DNA of 46,016 nucleotides from Acidobacteriaceae bacterium. Lineage in GTDB: Bacteria; Acidobacteriota; Terriglobia; Terriglobales; Acidobacteriaceae. Under the pieces are notes generated by a model. That model was not told the DNA's origin and ran no database searches. It saw only the letters and a program-made list of their open reading frames with translations. Position 1 is the first letter of the stretch. Each line of letters begins with the position of its first letter. The DNA is taken from positions 34,524-80,539 of the forward strand of contig PKUV01000155.1 in the NCBI GenBank assembly GCA_003131315.1, read 5' to 3'. Both the position numbers and the translations under genes were made by a program. Positions 23,449-32,722 of the stretch are shown piece by piece.

Positions 23449-26400
23449 CTAAAAGTACAGCTTCAGTGCCATTTGTAGCTGACGAGCCGCGTTGCAGGTG
23501 TAATGGATTTTGCCGAAGTCCGGGTCGCCGTAAGTTGTGTTCGGACCGCAGAACTGCGGATGGTTGAAGGCGTTGAAACTCTCGAGACGAAACTCGAGGC
23601 GCATTCCCTCGCGAAGCGAACTCAAACCGAACTCCTTGAACATGGAGAGGTCGGCGTTGTCCGCGCCCGGGTTACGCACTTTACCTAAGGCACGGGGCGC
23701 TGTGCCGATCGTATTCTGCGCTGGCGCAGCGAGAAAATCGCTGCCGGGTATATAGTCGGAGCCGCTTCCGGCTGGGATCGTGAAGTACTGATTGATCCAG
23801 TCCGAGTCCTTACCGCCGGCGCGGTGGGGCGTGCCAATCAGGTTGGGGCGTTGCGCTCCGTAAGTCGGGAGCGGGTGGGACCAGTCACCGCGGAGCATCG
23901 GGTTGATGGGCCGCCCGCTGTTAAATCGCCAGATGCCGTTGGTGCGCCATCCGCCCACGATCCCGTTCAGTATCGGGTTTAGATTGCCTCCAATGAGCTT
24001 GCCCCGTCCGATGGGAAGTTCGTACGTGTAACTCAGCTGCAGAATTTGCGGAATGTCGAACGAAGATAGACTCCGTTCTCCACCCGGATTGTTTGGATCC
24101 TGCAAGCTGGCAAAACTTCCCAAATACCCGCTGTTGGTGCTGGTGAGTGAGGCATCGTCGATGGACTTGGAGAAAGTGTAAGTCGCAAGGAACTGCAATC
24201 CGTGCGTGAATCGCTTCTCCGCTCGGAACTGAAAGGCGTGGTAGATCGAGTTGGCGATCGGCGGCTCATCGCCCGCGAATCCATAGAACTGCGGATGAGC
24301 CATCATCAGCTGTAACTTTTGCATATCCCAGAACAGCGGGCTGCTGGAATCGAGGATCTGCGACGCATTCGAACGAGCGGGATCGGCGAACGGGCTGGGC
24401 ACAAAAGTATTCAGATCCGCGATCTGCTGTGGGGTATAGTGCTCGACCTCCGACCCCAAGTGGCTCAAGTTGCCGGCATTGGCAAAGTAAAGGTGCGTCC
24501 CTTTTTTCCCGACGTACGAGGCATCGAGAACCAAGTCCCACTTAGTCTCGTGCTGGAGGCCAAAACTCCAGCTTTGCTCATACGGCACTTTGTTGCTGAT
24601 GTCACGAATAGGGCCATAGCCGCCATAACCGACATCGTTCAACAATCCCAAGCTGCTGCCCGGAGGCTTGATCGGCCCGTTGGGATAAGGATTGCTCATC
24701 CTCGCGGCGGGCGTGGTGCCGTCGCCCCCGAATGAGGTAACCAGATTTGTCAACTGATCGAAACCTTGTTGCCCGACGCCCGAAGTTCCGGCCACCGCTC
24801 CTCGCCAGGACGAAAAGTAAATGCCATAACCGCCGCGGATGACCGTGTTGTGATCCACCCGATAGGCAAAGCCGAAGCGCGGTTGAATATTCTTGTAGTC
24901 GGGCGCGTAGGAACTCCGATTGTTAGAGCTGGCAAAGACCTCGCCGCCCAGAAGGTGCTGGCCATCCACAGTAAGGGGAGATTGCACATTCGGATCGAGC
25001 CAGTTCAACTCATTACGCCGTTCCGTGCGAGGCAACACCAGTTCGTAGCGCAGGCCGACGTTGAGAGTCAGCTTGTCGGTCTTCTTCCAGTTGTCCTGCA
25101 CGAATCCGCCAAACTCGAAATTCTGGCTGGCCACCGAGTTTGGAATCTCGTATTGGCCCCACGAGTTGGGTTGGGCGCCGATCAGGAAACTCGCCATGCC
25201 GTCGCCGCCGAGGGGGTCACAGTTCACCTGCGGCGTGCAGCCCGTAGCAAAGTTTGATGTTCCCGTCAGATCGAAGTTATAAACTCCCCCTGGAGCATAG
25301 TTAGGCTGAGTGTAGTTGAGACGATGCAGCCGTCCTTCCGCTCCAAATTTGAACTCGTGCGCTCCTTTTACCCAACTCAGACTGCCGATCAGGTGGTGCG
25401 TTTCCTGTCCTTGTTTGGCGTAGCTCCACGGGTTGCCGCCGACGTTGTAGGGGCCCGCCGCTGTGTAGTTTCCAACGCTGACGGCTGGGAACCAGTTATA
25501 GCCCGAGTCTTTCATGTACTGGGGTTCGCCCAGCGCATCCACGGGCGACACTTTCGGATAGGTCCCCGCAACCCCGCCGTAGTAATAAGTGCCTCGCGTG
25601 ACACCGTAGGAAACCGTCAGCAATGTAGTGGGGTTGAAGGTATGCGAGTCGTTGATGACGAACACATGCGCGCCGCCCGAATTGGGGCCGATGCTACAGG
25701 GGTCGGCGGGATTGTTGAAGCAGTTGAACGAATCGGAAAGGCTGTAACTGTGCGAATACTTGGCGCTCATCAGGTTCTTCTGGTTGAAGCGCTGGTCGAT
25801 CTTCAGGTCCCACTGATTCTCGTGACCCTTCACCGATCCAGAATCCACCCGGTTGATGAACGGGCTGTAGTTTGCATTGCCCACGTTGACGTTGGGTTGC
25901 GGGAAGTACTTCATCAAGTTTTGCGCCACGGGATCAATCAGGTTTCCCGGTCCCAACGGAAGACGGTACGGAGCGCCGCCTGGATCGTTGGCCAGGGTCA
26001 TATTGCCGGGATGGTTCGCGTCCACCGTGCTGGTGTAGGTCGTCAGGTCGTTAAACGGGATGAATGCCTGCTGGTCGCGTCTCGCGGCGCCAATCGCAGG
26101 ATCATAGGTTCCAGAATACGGATCCCAGAGTTGGCCCATTGGATCGGAACACGCACCAGTACTCGGATCAAACGTTGCACCCGGTGCGGGCCCGTTGGGG
26201 CCATCCCCGCCGCAGAGCTCGGCAAACTTGCCATTCCGCTCGTCAAGGCTGGGCACTCCGTAGGATGTCGGTCCTGCCTGATCGGTGGACCGCCGGCCTT
26301 CGTAATCAAAGAAAAAGAAGGTTTTGTTTTTGATGATCGGACCGCCAATCGTGCCACCAAAAATGTTGTGCCGCAGCGCCGGAATGGGGATTCCCTGTTG

Positions 26401-27279
26401 ATTGGCGAACCAGTTATTCGCGTCCGTCTTATAGTGGCGCAGGAATTCATACCCGCTGCCGTGGAAGCTGTTCGTGCCCGAGCGCGTGACGAGGTTGATG
26501 ATGGTCGCGCCGCTGAACCCGTATTCGGAGCTGAAGTTCGATTGCTGCACTTTGAATTCTTCCACCGCGTCCACGGAAGGCGTGTAGGTATCCACACGAA
26601 TGCCGCTGTTCTGCTCATAGTTCGTGGTCGTCACACCGTCCATAAGGATGTCGGCGGTGGCATTGCGGCCTCCGTTGGAGATAAAATTGTTATTGGAGCA
26701 TCCCGGACAGGCGGCATCCACCTCGGCGACGCCTGGCGCAAGATAGGCAAGCCCCATCACGTCGCGTCCGTTGAGCGGGAGGTCGTTGATGAACTTCCGA
26801 TCCACTACCTGCCCGCCCACCGCATCCTCGGTGCCCAGCAAAGTAGCAGCCGTGGAGACGGTCATAGTTTCCATGGTGCCGAGAATGGGCATCGCCACAT
26901 CCGCACCCACGTTTTGACTGACGTCGACTTTGATTCCGGTCCGAGCCTGGTCCTTGAATCCAGTCGCCTTAACCGAGAGGTTGTACAAACCGGGGGGCAC
27001 CGCGCGAAAGAGATAGCGTCCCTTGTCGTCGGTTTTGGCGGTGAAAGTGTAACCCTTCTCCGCATCCACAAGGGTGACGTCGGCCTGCGCGATCATCGCT
27101 CCGGTCTGGTCGCTGATCACACCGGTAACCGATCCGGCATAGAGCTGGGCTTCGGCTGGTGTCGTTAGCCCGAAGAAGGCCAGGAAGGCAAACAGAGATA
27201 GGCTGGCGACAACGCGCAGGATCGATGCTCTGCGGGCGCTGGCCTGGGATACGAAATTGGACATTGTGGGTTCGGTCAT
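23449..27279 (-). CDS. Oar-like TonB-dependent outer-membrane receptor
   Basis: A 1276-residue outer-membrane transporter. Signal peptide (hydrophobic at about 22-45, cleavage near AEAQ), carboxypeptidase-regulatory-like domain (about 48-140, GSVTGVISDQTGAMIAQADV), plug domain (about 150-270, DLPLNGRDVMGLAYLAPGV), then a very large barrel ending LKLYF with the terminal aromatic used for insertion. This is the acidobacterial Oar/CarbopepD-reg receptor type, thought to take up glycans or peptides. The start follows AAGGAGACTGCA. It is the last gene of the glycan operon, 106 bases after the preceding gene, with a 28-bp palindrome in the gap. Confidence 0.94.
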   Translation of the reverse strand: MTEPTMSNFVSQASARRASILRVVASLSLFAFLAFFGLTTPAEAQLYAGSVTGVISDQTGAMIAQADVTLVDAEKGYTFTAKTDDKGRYLFRAVPPGLYNLSVKATGFKDQARTGIKVDVSQNVGADVAMPILGTMETMTVSTAATLLGTEDAVGGQVVDRKFINDLPLNGRDVMGLAYLAPGVAEVDAACPGCSNNNFISNGGRNATADILMDGVTTTNYEQNSGIRVDTYTPSVDAVEEFKVQQSNFSSEYGFSGATIINLVTRSGTNSFHGSGYEFLRHYKTDANNWFANQQGIPIPALRHNIFGGTIGGPIIKNKTFFFFDYEGRRSTDQAGPTSYGVPSLDERNGKFAELCGGDGPNGPAPGATFDPSTGACSDPMGQLWDPYSGTYDPAIGAARRDQQAFIPFNDLTTYTSTVDANHPGNMTLANDPGGAPYRLPLGPGNLIDPVAQNLMKYFPQPNVNVGNANYSPFINRVDSGSVKGHENQWDLKIDQRFNQKNLMSAKYSHSYSLSDSFNCFNNPADPCSIGPNSGGAHVFVINDSHTFNPTTLLTVSYGVTRGTYYYGGVAGTYPKVSPVDALGEPQYMKDSGYNWFPAVSVGNYTAAGPYNVGGNPWSYAKQGQETHHLIGSLSWVKGAHEFKFGAEGRLHRLNYTQPNYAPGGVYNFDLTGTSNFATGCTPQVNCDPLGGDGMASFLIGAQPNSWGQYEIPNSVASQNFEFGGFVQDNWKKTDKLTLNVGLRYELVLPRTERRNELNWLDPNVQSPLTVDGQHLLGGEVFASSNNRSSYAPDYKNIQPRFGFAYRVDHNTVIRGGYGIYFSSWRGAVAGTSGVGQQGFDQLTNLVTSFGGDGTTPAARMSNPYPNGPIKPPGSSLGLLNDVGYGGYGPIRDISNKVPYEQSWSFGLQHETKWDLVLDASYVGKKGTHLYFANAGNLSHLGSEVEHYTPQQIADLNTFVPSPFADPARSNASQILDSSSPLFWDMQKLQLMMAHPQFYGFAGDEPPIANSIYHAFQFRAEKRFTHGLQFLATYTFSKSIDDASLTSTNSGYLGSFASLQDPNNPGGERSLSSFDIPQILQLSYTYELPIGRGKLIGGNLNPILNGIVGGWRTNGIWRFNSGRPINPMLRGDWSHPLPTYGAQRPNLIGTPHRAGGKDSDWINQYFTIPAGSGSDYIPGSDFLAAPAQNTIGTAPRALGKVRNPGADNADLSMFKEFGLSSLREGMRLEFRLESFNAFNHPQFCGPNTTYGDPDFGKIHYTCNAARQLQMALKLYF

Positions 27280-27337
27280 TGCAGTCTCCTTGAATCTCTA
27301 AATCTGTTCTTGCCTGCGCACCGGTCATACGTGCGTT

Positions 27338-27365
27338 GTAGAGACGAGGCTTGCCTCGTCTCTAC
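27338..27365. repeat. REP-like palindrome (12-bp perfect stem)
   Basis: GTAGAGACGAGG and CCTCGTCTCTAC around a CTTG loop, between the beta-propeller hydrolase and the TonB receptor genes. There is no T-run. Palindromes of the GTAGAGACG type recur as interspersed repeats in some bacterial genomes. It may stabilise the upstream mRNA or dampen read-through into the receptor gene. Confidence 0.7.
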
Positions 27366-27385
27366 CGTGCGAAGCGGGTAGTTCT

Positions 27386-28360
27386 TCAAGGCAAAGGCGT
27401 CTCGACTTCCTCAAGCACCCAGTGATCGGGTGTCTCCAAATGACAGTCATAGCCATAAAATCGATCGTTAAAAATGTGCTGAAACAGACAGGCGCGCTGA
27501 CCGCGCATAATGGGATTTCCTTCCACGGGCTGGAAATCGCCGTCTGGCGAATCGGCAGCGAAGATCTTGACCTGCCACTCGCCTTCCGGATCGGCGTTGT
27601 AGCGGTGCGGGTAAACTTCGGTGGCGAGATAGTAGACTCCAGTCTTCTTACCGCTGGCGCTCACTGCGTCCTCGAGGTAAAGCAGGGTGGGCGCCGCGAT
27701 CGTGGTTTCGGACTTGAGCAGGATTTTTTCCGGGGCCTTGTCCAGGTCGACGACGGAATCAGCGCTCTTGCTGATGATCTCGAAGTGGTCCTTATCATTG
27801 CCGCGGTAGAAAGTCAGATAGAACCGTCCGGTGCGTGGGTCGCGGAAGAGGTTCGGATTCTGGTTGCGCTGGTTGGAAACGCCCGCCACCAGCACCTTTT
27901 CCTCGGTCAGATGGATCCCATCGCGCGAAGTGGCGAGCACAATGTGGCTGCTCGGAGTGTCGTATTCACGGGTGATCGCGAAGTAGAGCAGGTCGGTGTG
28001 CTTCGGGTCGGCGCCGGCGAGAACCGAGGGCCAGCGAGCGTTCGTCCACAGCGGATTCTGCTCATACTTGGTCCAGGCCACAAGATCGTTGCTGCGCGCC
28101 AGGCCGATACCGCGGCCTTCGTTCAGCCCGTACCATCCCCAGTAGCGGAATCCGTCACGCTTTAGTTCCAACACCGACATGGTGTGAGGAAACTCGTTGC
28201 CTTCCCATTTCTGGGCGTCGGGAAGCACGCGGCGCGGCGTCGTTAGTTTGAAGTAAGGCACAGTCTTGGGGTGCTCCTGCGAAAGAACGGTTACTCCAGT
28301 AGCAAGTACGAAAAGTGTCACTCCAATCAGAACGCACAGCTTACGAACGGGGCTGAACAT
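27386..28360 (-). CDS. Secreted five-bladed beta-propeller glycoside hydrolase-like protein
   Basis: A 324-residue exported protein (hydrophobic signal at about 10-28, ending near VLSQE). The body resembles five-bladed propeller glycosidases of the GH43/GH32/GH117/GH130 kind: GIGLARSNDLVAWTKYEQNP, SHIVLATSRDGIHLTE and NPNLFRDPRTGRFYLTFYRG are typical blade motifs. The exact family and catalytic acids cannot be fixed from sequence alone. The start follows GAGGAGCATAC. It lies 39 bases after a TIM-barrel hydrolase gene, consistent with one operon and periplasmic glycan breakdown. Confidence 0.8.
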   Translation of the reverse strand: MFSPVRKLCVLIGVTLFVLATGVTVLSQEHPKTVPYFKLTTPRRVLPDAQKWEGNEFPHTMSVLELKRDGFRYWGWYGLNEGRGIGLARSNDLVAWTKYEQNPLWTNARWPSVLAGADPKHTDLLYFAITREYDTPSSHIVLATSRDGIHLTEEKVLVAGVSNQRNQNPNLFRDPRTGRFYLTFYRGNDKDHFEIISKSADSVVDLDKAPEKILLKSETTIAAPTLLYLEDAVSASGKKTGVYYLATEVYPHRYNADPEGEWQVKIFAADSPDGDFQPVEGNPIMRGQRACLFQHIFNDRFYGYDCHLETPDHWVLEEVETPLP

Positions 28361-28399
28361 GTATGCTCCTCATCGAAACTTCACAGCATGCTTCTTACT

Positions 28400-29419
28400 T
28401 CACTTCTGGTTTGCCATCGCCGTATTGATCGAGTTCCATAACGAACCTGAAGCTGGATCGTAGGGAACCATGTCGATGGCAAACTCCCAATAAAAGCCTC
28501 CGCCTGCCCAGTTCGAAACACTGGGATGAATGGCGTAATGCCTCTGTACCAAGTCTTTAATAATCGGGTTTGAAGTTCTCTTGTCCGACCAGCCAAACTC
28601 AGAAATACCCAGCTTGGAGTTGGGAAACATGGTCGCGAGTTGACTAAAGACTTGCTTCCAGTCGGGCTTGTATCCGTGGCAATCCACTTCGTAGTAACTC
28701 ACCAGCAGGTAATCCAGGCCGGTTTTCATGCGGGCGGGAATGTTGGCGTCCGCCCAGGTGAATATCTCGTTGGCGGCGGGCCTTCGACACGGCGTGTTGT
28801 AATAAAGAGTGAGGGCTGTGACTTTCCCCTGGGACTTCAGGTAGTCATAAGCCTCGACCATTTTGGACACGACGTCAGCCTGGGAGGTGGAATTCACGGA
28901 CGCTTTCGGCGAACAGCGTTTCGTTTTGCCGAAAAGCCACTCGCCGTTGATCTCATTTCCAACTTCCCAGATGTCGACGAACGCGCCCAGCGTGGTCACG
29001 TAGTCTTTGAACCGATTGAGGTGCTCGGCCGGCGTGAAGCACCTCATGTAGAACGAATCCACTGGCTGGCCGAAGACGTATCCCGCGCTCTTGATCTGCT
29101 TGGTGGCATCCAGGTACGAGTTGGCGGGGAAGTATCCGTTTTTCTTGCCAGGTGCGTAGACAATCCTCGCTGTTGGTTTCACCGACAGATGTCTCAGCGA
29201 GACAAGCAACTTCGCGAGGAAAGCGTCGTCGCGAATGTCGTTTTTGTCGTCGACGGTCACACCATGAATTGGCTCGGGAACAAGGCTCTGCGCGCCGGAA
29301 CCCACGCAGAGCGCGAACAGGAAGAAAACGGGGCAGATGACTGCCATGACAGCCCGTGGCTGCATCTGCCGCCGCATCCTTGCTCCGCAGTTTTCTCCTG
29401 ACATCATTTCCGGCCTCAC
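28400..29419 (-). CDS. Secreted TIM-barrel glycoside hydrolase (clan A-like)
   Basis: A protein of up to 339 residues with an export signal (AVMAVICPVFFLFALCVGSGAQS). WEVGNEING (Glu156) and GISEFGWS (Glu274) look like the acid/base and nucleophile at strands 4 and 7 of a clan GH-A barrel. The overall build recalls GH53-type galactanases, but the family is not certain. The frame opens with GTG at 29419, overlapping the MFS gene by 4 bases. The ATG at residue 15 (29377), with GGAGCAAGG before it, would give a more normal signal peptide and may be the true start. Cysteines at 127, 169, 211 and 247 could form disulfides in the periplasm. Confidence 0.82.
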   Translation of the reverse strand: MRPEMMSGENCGARMRRQMQPRAVMAVICPVFFLFALCVGSGAQSLVPEPIHGVTVDDKNDIRDDAFLAKLLVSLRHLSVKPTARIVYAPGKKNGYFPANSYLDATKQIKSAGYVFGQPVDSFYMRCFTPAEHLNRFKDYVTTLGAFVDIWEVGNEINGEWLFGKTKRCSPKASVNSTSQADVVSKMVEAYDYLKSQGKVTALTLYYNTPCRRPAANEIFTWADANIPARMKTGLDYLLVSYYEVDCHGYKPDWKQVFSQLATMFPNSKLGISEFGWSDKRTSNPIIKDLVQRHYAIHPSVSNWAGGGFYWEFAIDMVPYDPASGSLWNSINTAMANQK

Positions 29420-30693
29420 GCCGCCGGGCGCGGCACAGCTTCGACTGCATTGTCCCGATGCAAAATCGTGGCGTTCGTGATGATCGGCCGAGCCCAGAAG
29501 CCGACGCTAAGAACGCATCCGAACGTTACGTATAGAAAAGCGACACCGGCGCGGAGACCCGCGAAATCTCCGATGCGGCCGATGATCACCGGCACCACCG
29601 CTCCGCCCATGATTCCTGTGCTCAAAATTCCAGCGAACGGCCCGTGGTGTTCTGAAACCGAATTCAATGCCAGTGAAACCAGCACCGGCCACATGATCGA
29701 AGCGAAAAGGCCAATGGCCGGAAACGCGATCAAGGAGACACGGGCAGGACCGAATAAGGCGGCGGTCAGGCAAAGCAGAGCGCCGATGGTAAATCCAATC
29801 AGCACTCTGCGGCTGTCAAACAGCTTGAGCAATCCCATTCCCACGAAGCATCCAGCAGTGAGCATTCCCCAGAACCAGGAGACGGCGGTCGCCCCCGTCG
29901 TATGCGGGTCAAAGCCGTGATACTGAGCCAGAAACTTCGAAATCCAATCGGCGGTTCCCTGCTCGCATCCTACGTACGCAAAGACACACAGGAAGAACGC
30001 CCACACCATCGGTTTGCGAAGAAGGCTGCCATACATCTGAAGAGAACCGGCTGCTTCATCGCCCGTGCGTTCGACGCGAGGGAAGCGCGTGAACCCGAGC
30101 ACGGCAATCATCAACACCGTGAATACCGCAAAGATCCAGTACATCGACGCCCAGGGGAGCGCGGGCGGAGTGAGCCTGGCGAGAGTCTGCAGCAGCAGAT
30201 TGCCCCTGGCAGAAGGCTTGCCCAGGTTCTCCACGAGATAGGAGTAAATGCGCGGGCTGGCAAAGGAAGCGGTACCAAAGATCAGCTGAGCGAATGCGGA
30301 GTTGAATGCGAAGTGCTCTTCGCCGCCCGCCACCCGCAACAGCGGATTGATGGCAACTTGAAGCGTCGCCATGCCTGCGCCCATGACAAACAATGACCCG
30401 ACCGCGACGCGGTAGGTAGGAAAGAGAGCGAAGCTTAAGGATCCGATCGTGCCGGCAAGAAAAGCCGCAATCATCACGGGCTTCTCCGTAAAGCGTTCTA
30501 CCCAGAAGCCAGCCGGAATTGACATCACGCCATAGGCAATAAAGAAGGAGAAAGGCAGAAGTGCCGCAGCCGTGAGGCTGACGCCGAAGCTGCTGATGAT
30601 GTCGGGCACGATCGGCCCCAGGATGTTGGTCAACAGCGACATCACAAAGAATGTCAGGAAGACCAAACCGACCATGTAGCGATTTCGTGCCAT
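29416..30693 (-). CDS. MFS sugar importer (FucP/NagP-like)
   Basis: A 425-residue inner-membrane transporter with 12 predicted helices. Segments such as GFWVERFTEKP after helix 2 and GAGMATLQVAINPLLR in helix 4 are signatures of the fucose/galactose/glucosamine proton-symporter branch. In this operon it would import the monosaccharide freed by the secreted hydrolases, ahead of the ROK kinase and SIS enzyme. The ATG at 30693 has AAGGA upstream; the gap to the SIS gene is 22 bases. Confidence 0.92.
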   Translation of the reverse strand: MARNRYMVGLVFLTFFVMSLLTNILGPIVPDIISSFGVSLTAAALLPFSFFIAYGVMSIPAGFWVERFTEKPVMIAAFLAGTIGSLSFALFPTYRVAVGSLFVMGAGMATLQVAINPLLRVAGGEEHFAFNSAFAQLIFGTASFASPRIYSYLVENLGKPSARGNLLLQTLARLTPPALPWASMYWIFAVFTVLMIAVLGFTRFPRVERTGDEAAGSLQMYGSLLRKPMVWAFFLCVFAYVGCEQGTADWISKFLAQYHGFDPHTTGATAVSWFWGMLTAGCFVGMGLLKLFDSRRVLIGFTIGALLCLTAALFGPARVSLIAFPAIGLFASIMWPVLVSLALNSVSEHHGPFAGILSTGIMGGAVVPVIIGRIGDFAGLRAGVAFLYVTFGCVLSVGFWARPIITNATILHRDNAVEAVPRPAA

Positions 30694-30715
30694 GGTTCAA
30701 ATCCTTCTTCGTGAC

Positions 30716-31765
30716 TTACTCTGTCGTCGTAACTTTGCTCGCCAGCTCGAAGCGGCCCGGCTCGCGGCCGGCCTGTACCGCCAGCGCCAGGGTGATCATC
30801 TCCACCGGCAGGATTTCGAGGATTTGGCGAACGCTCGGACCGTGCTCCGCGATACGGCAGCAAGGCAGGGAAGCATCCTGATCGACGAGTTCGGCGCGCC
30901 CTTCCTGCTGGTGAATGTCGTGGAGCAAGCGCTGGTTCAAGTCCCGCGTCTTGGCGTCGCCGGCGAAGACGAGTACGAAGGTTTCGCTTCCCAGCATTTC
31001 AAAGGGCCCATGCCGGAAAGCGGCGCTGCTCATGCCCTCCGCGTGAAAGTGATCCGACTCCTTTACGATCAATGCGCCGGTACCGACCGTGGCCAATGAC
31101 GCTCCGCGACCGACCAGAAACAGGTGGCGAGTGTTCTTGAGTACCTGAGCCAGGGTGTGAACATAGTCCTTCCAATCGGCCAGATAGGCGGCGACGGCTG
31201 GACAGGCAGGCTTCAACGCCTGGCGCGCGCGCCGCAGGTCGCGTTCGCAGAGGACATCCCCCAGCCATTTCAGCGCCATGAGTGCGGTCACATAGGTCTT
31301 GCAGGACACGGAGAACTCGTTGCCCGCCTTGGTGAGCACGGCGGCGTTTGCGTGTTTGGCCAGCGGGCTGTCGGGCGTGTTCGTCACAGCGATCACGGTG
31401 CAGCATTTATGGTTCGTTTGCACCAGCCGCACCATCTCTGCGCTTTGCCCGGACTGCGACACCGCGATGATCAAAGTCTTGGGATCAAAGAATCGATTCT
31501 TGTAGTGCACCAGCTCGGATGTCTCGACTATGAGGGCGGTGAATCCGTGGCTGATGAGTTCCAAGTTCAGCGGATGAAGGGCGTGGAATGAGGAGCCCAT
31601 GCCGGTCAGCACCACTCTGTGGAATTTGCCTTTGTTCAGGCGCGCCGCAAGGTCCTGCAATGGCTTTGACGTTTCCAGACTGGCCAGAGTGTTCTCCAGG
31701 GCTTGGGGCTGCTGAAGAAGGTCCCGAAGATATTCGCCTTCGATCATTGCGAGATCTTCAAGCAC
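30716..31765 (-). CDS. Double-SIS sugar-phosphate isomerase/deaminase (NagB-II or AgaS-like)
   Basis: A 349-residue cytosolic enzyme with two sugar-isomerase domains (about 35-165 and 200-330). GMGSSFHALHPLNLEL and AVSQSGQSAEMVRL are the phosphosugar-binding loops of the first, and VGRGASLATVGTGALIVKES with EGMSSAAFRHGPFEML belongs to the second. It lacks the glutaminase domain of GlmS, so it probably acts as an amino-sugar-6-phosphate deaminase or isomerase. The likely start is GTG at 31765 with GGGAGGACACC upstream, overlapping the kinase gene by 8 bases. The kinase, importer and this enzyme together suggest an amino sugar, although no NagA deacetylase is in the window. Confidence 0.88.
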   Translation of the reverse strand: MLEDLAMIEGEYLRDLLQQPQALENTLASLETSKPLQDLAARLNKGKFHRVVLTGMGSSFHALHPLNLELISHGFTALIVETSELVHYKNRFFDPKTLIIAVSQSGQSAEMVRLVQTNHKCCTVIAVTNTPDSPLAKHANAAVLTKAGNEFSVSCKTYVTALMALKWLGDVLCERDLRRARQALKPACPAVAAYLADWKDYVHTLAQVLKNTRHLFLVGRGASLATVGTGALIVKESDHFHAEGMSSAAFRHGPFEMLGSETFVLVFAGDAKTRDLNQRLLHDIHQQEGRAELVDQDASLPCCRIAEHGPSVRQILEILPVEMITLALAVQAGREPGRFELASKVTTTE

Positions 31766-32699
31766 GGTGTCCTCCCTCTCGATCGAACCGGTGATGCCAC
31801 ACGCACGCAGCGCCGATCAGGTTTGCATCCTCGCCTAAAGAAGCCAGAGTCAGTTCCGTTTTCTCGTACGGAACAAAACGGCAGCACCGGCAAATGGTTT
31901 TGCGAATCTCTTCCAGAAAAAGGACAGCGCTCTTCATCACGCTGCCCCCGAGCACGATGGCATCGGGCGCAAACAGCGTGACCAGATTGGCCAAGCCAAG
32001 GCCTAGGTAGCGAGCTTCCCGGCCGACCGCTTGGAGGGCTAACTCATCCCCCTCTCGCGCGAGTTCGCAAATCCGCTTGGCCGTTAGATGGTCGCGGTGC
32101 GGGTAGTCTTCCGGCATCCTGCTCTCCACCCACGAGACCATCGCCGGACCCGCAGCCAAGGATTCCCAGCACCCGTGAAAGCCACACATGCAGAGCGGCC
32201 CGGACGGGTCGATGACATGATGGCCAATCTCCGGGTGAGCCCCATCCACGCCCCGATAAAGCTGTCCATCCAGAATGATTCCCCCGCCGATACCGGTCCC
32301 GACGGTCACGTAGATCAGGCGCTTCTTGTCTTTTCCTGCGCCCCACGCTGCCTCCGCGAGGGCCGCAGCATCGGCATCGTTCTCCATAGCTACGCGCACA
32401 CCGAAGATGCGGGCAAGGTCGGCCACCGGATTGTGGCCGCGCCAGGCCGGGAAGAAATTGACGTCGCCGAACTCCCCGGTGAAGGGATCGACAGGACCGG
32501 TGCTTCCAATCCCAATGCCAGTCAGCTCGGCATCGGCCGCTGTCACCATGGCACGCAACATAGGCTCGATGCGCGCCAGCGCCTCTGCATAGCCGCGCTC
32601 CGCATCCGTCGGACACTCCGCGCGGGACAGCACACGGCCGTTGTCATCTACCACTCCAACCGCGACCTTTGTGCCGCCGATGTCAACTGCGCCAATCAT
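31758..32699 (-). CDS. ROK family sugar kinase
   Basis: A 313-residue cytosolic kinase. IGAVDIGGTKVAVGVVDDNG is the N-terminal phosphate-binding loop. VTVGTGIGGGIILDGQLYRG is the ROK nucleotide motif. EIGHHVI followed by CMCGFHGCWES is the zinc-binding consensus (CxCGxxGCxE). Substrates in the family include glucose, GlcNAc and fructose. I chose the ATG at 32699, which gives the standard N-terminus and has AGGAAAG before it; the frame itself opens at 32732. It is coupled to the SIS gene by overlap. Confidence 0.93.
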   Translation of the reverse strand: MIGAVDIGGTKVAVGVVDDNGRVLSRAECPTDAERGYAEALARIEPMLRAMVTAADAELTGIGIGSTGPVDPFTGEFGDVNFFPAWRGHNPVADLARIFGVRVAMENDADAAALAEAAWGAGKDKKRLIYVTVGTGIGGGIILDGQLYRGVDGAHPEIGHHVIDPSGPLCMCGFHGCWESLAAGPAMVSWVESRMPEDYPHRDHLTAKRICELAREGDELALQAVGREARYLGLGLANLVTLFAPDAIVLGGSVMKSAVLFLEEIRKTICRCCRFVPYEKTELTLASLGEDANLIGAACVWHHRFDREGGHRA

Positions 32700-32722
32700 G
32701 CGTATTCTTTCCTGGCCGAACT

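Noticed and set aside
25324-27168. A 614-codon plus-strand open frame opposite the TonB receptor gene
   Set aside because: It lies entirely antisense to a receptor with clear domains; the composition is that of a GC-rich shadow frame and no family is recognisable.
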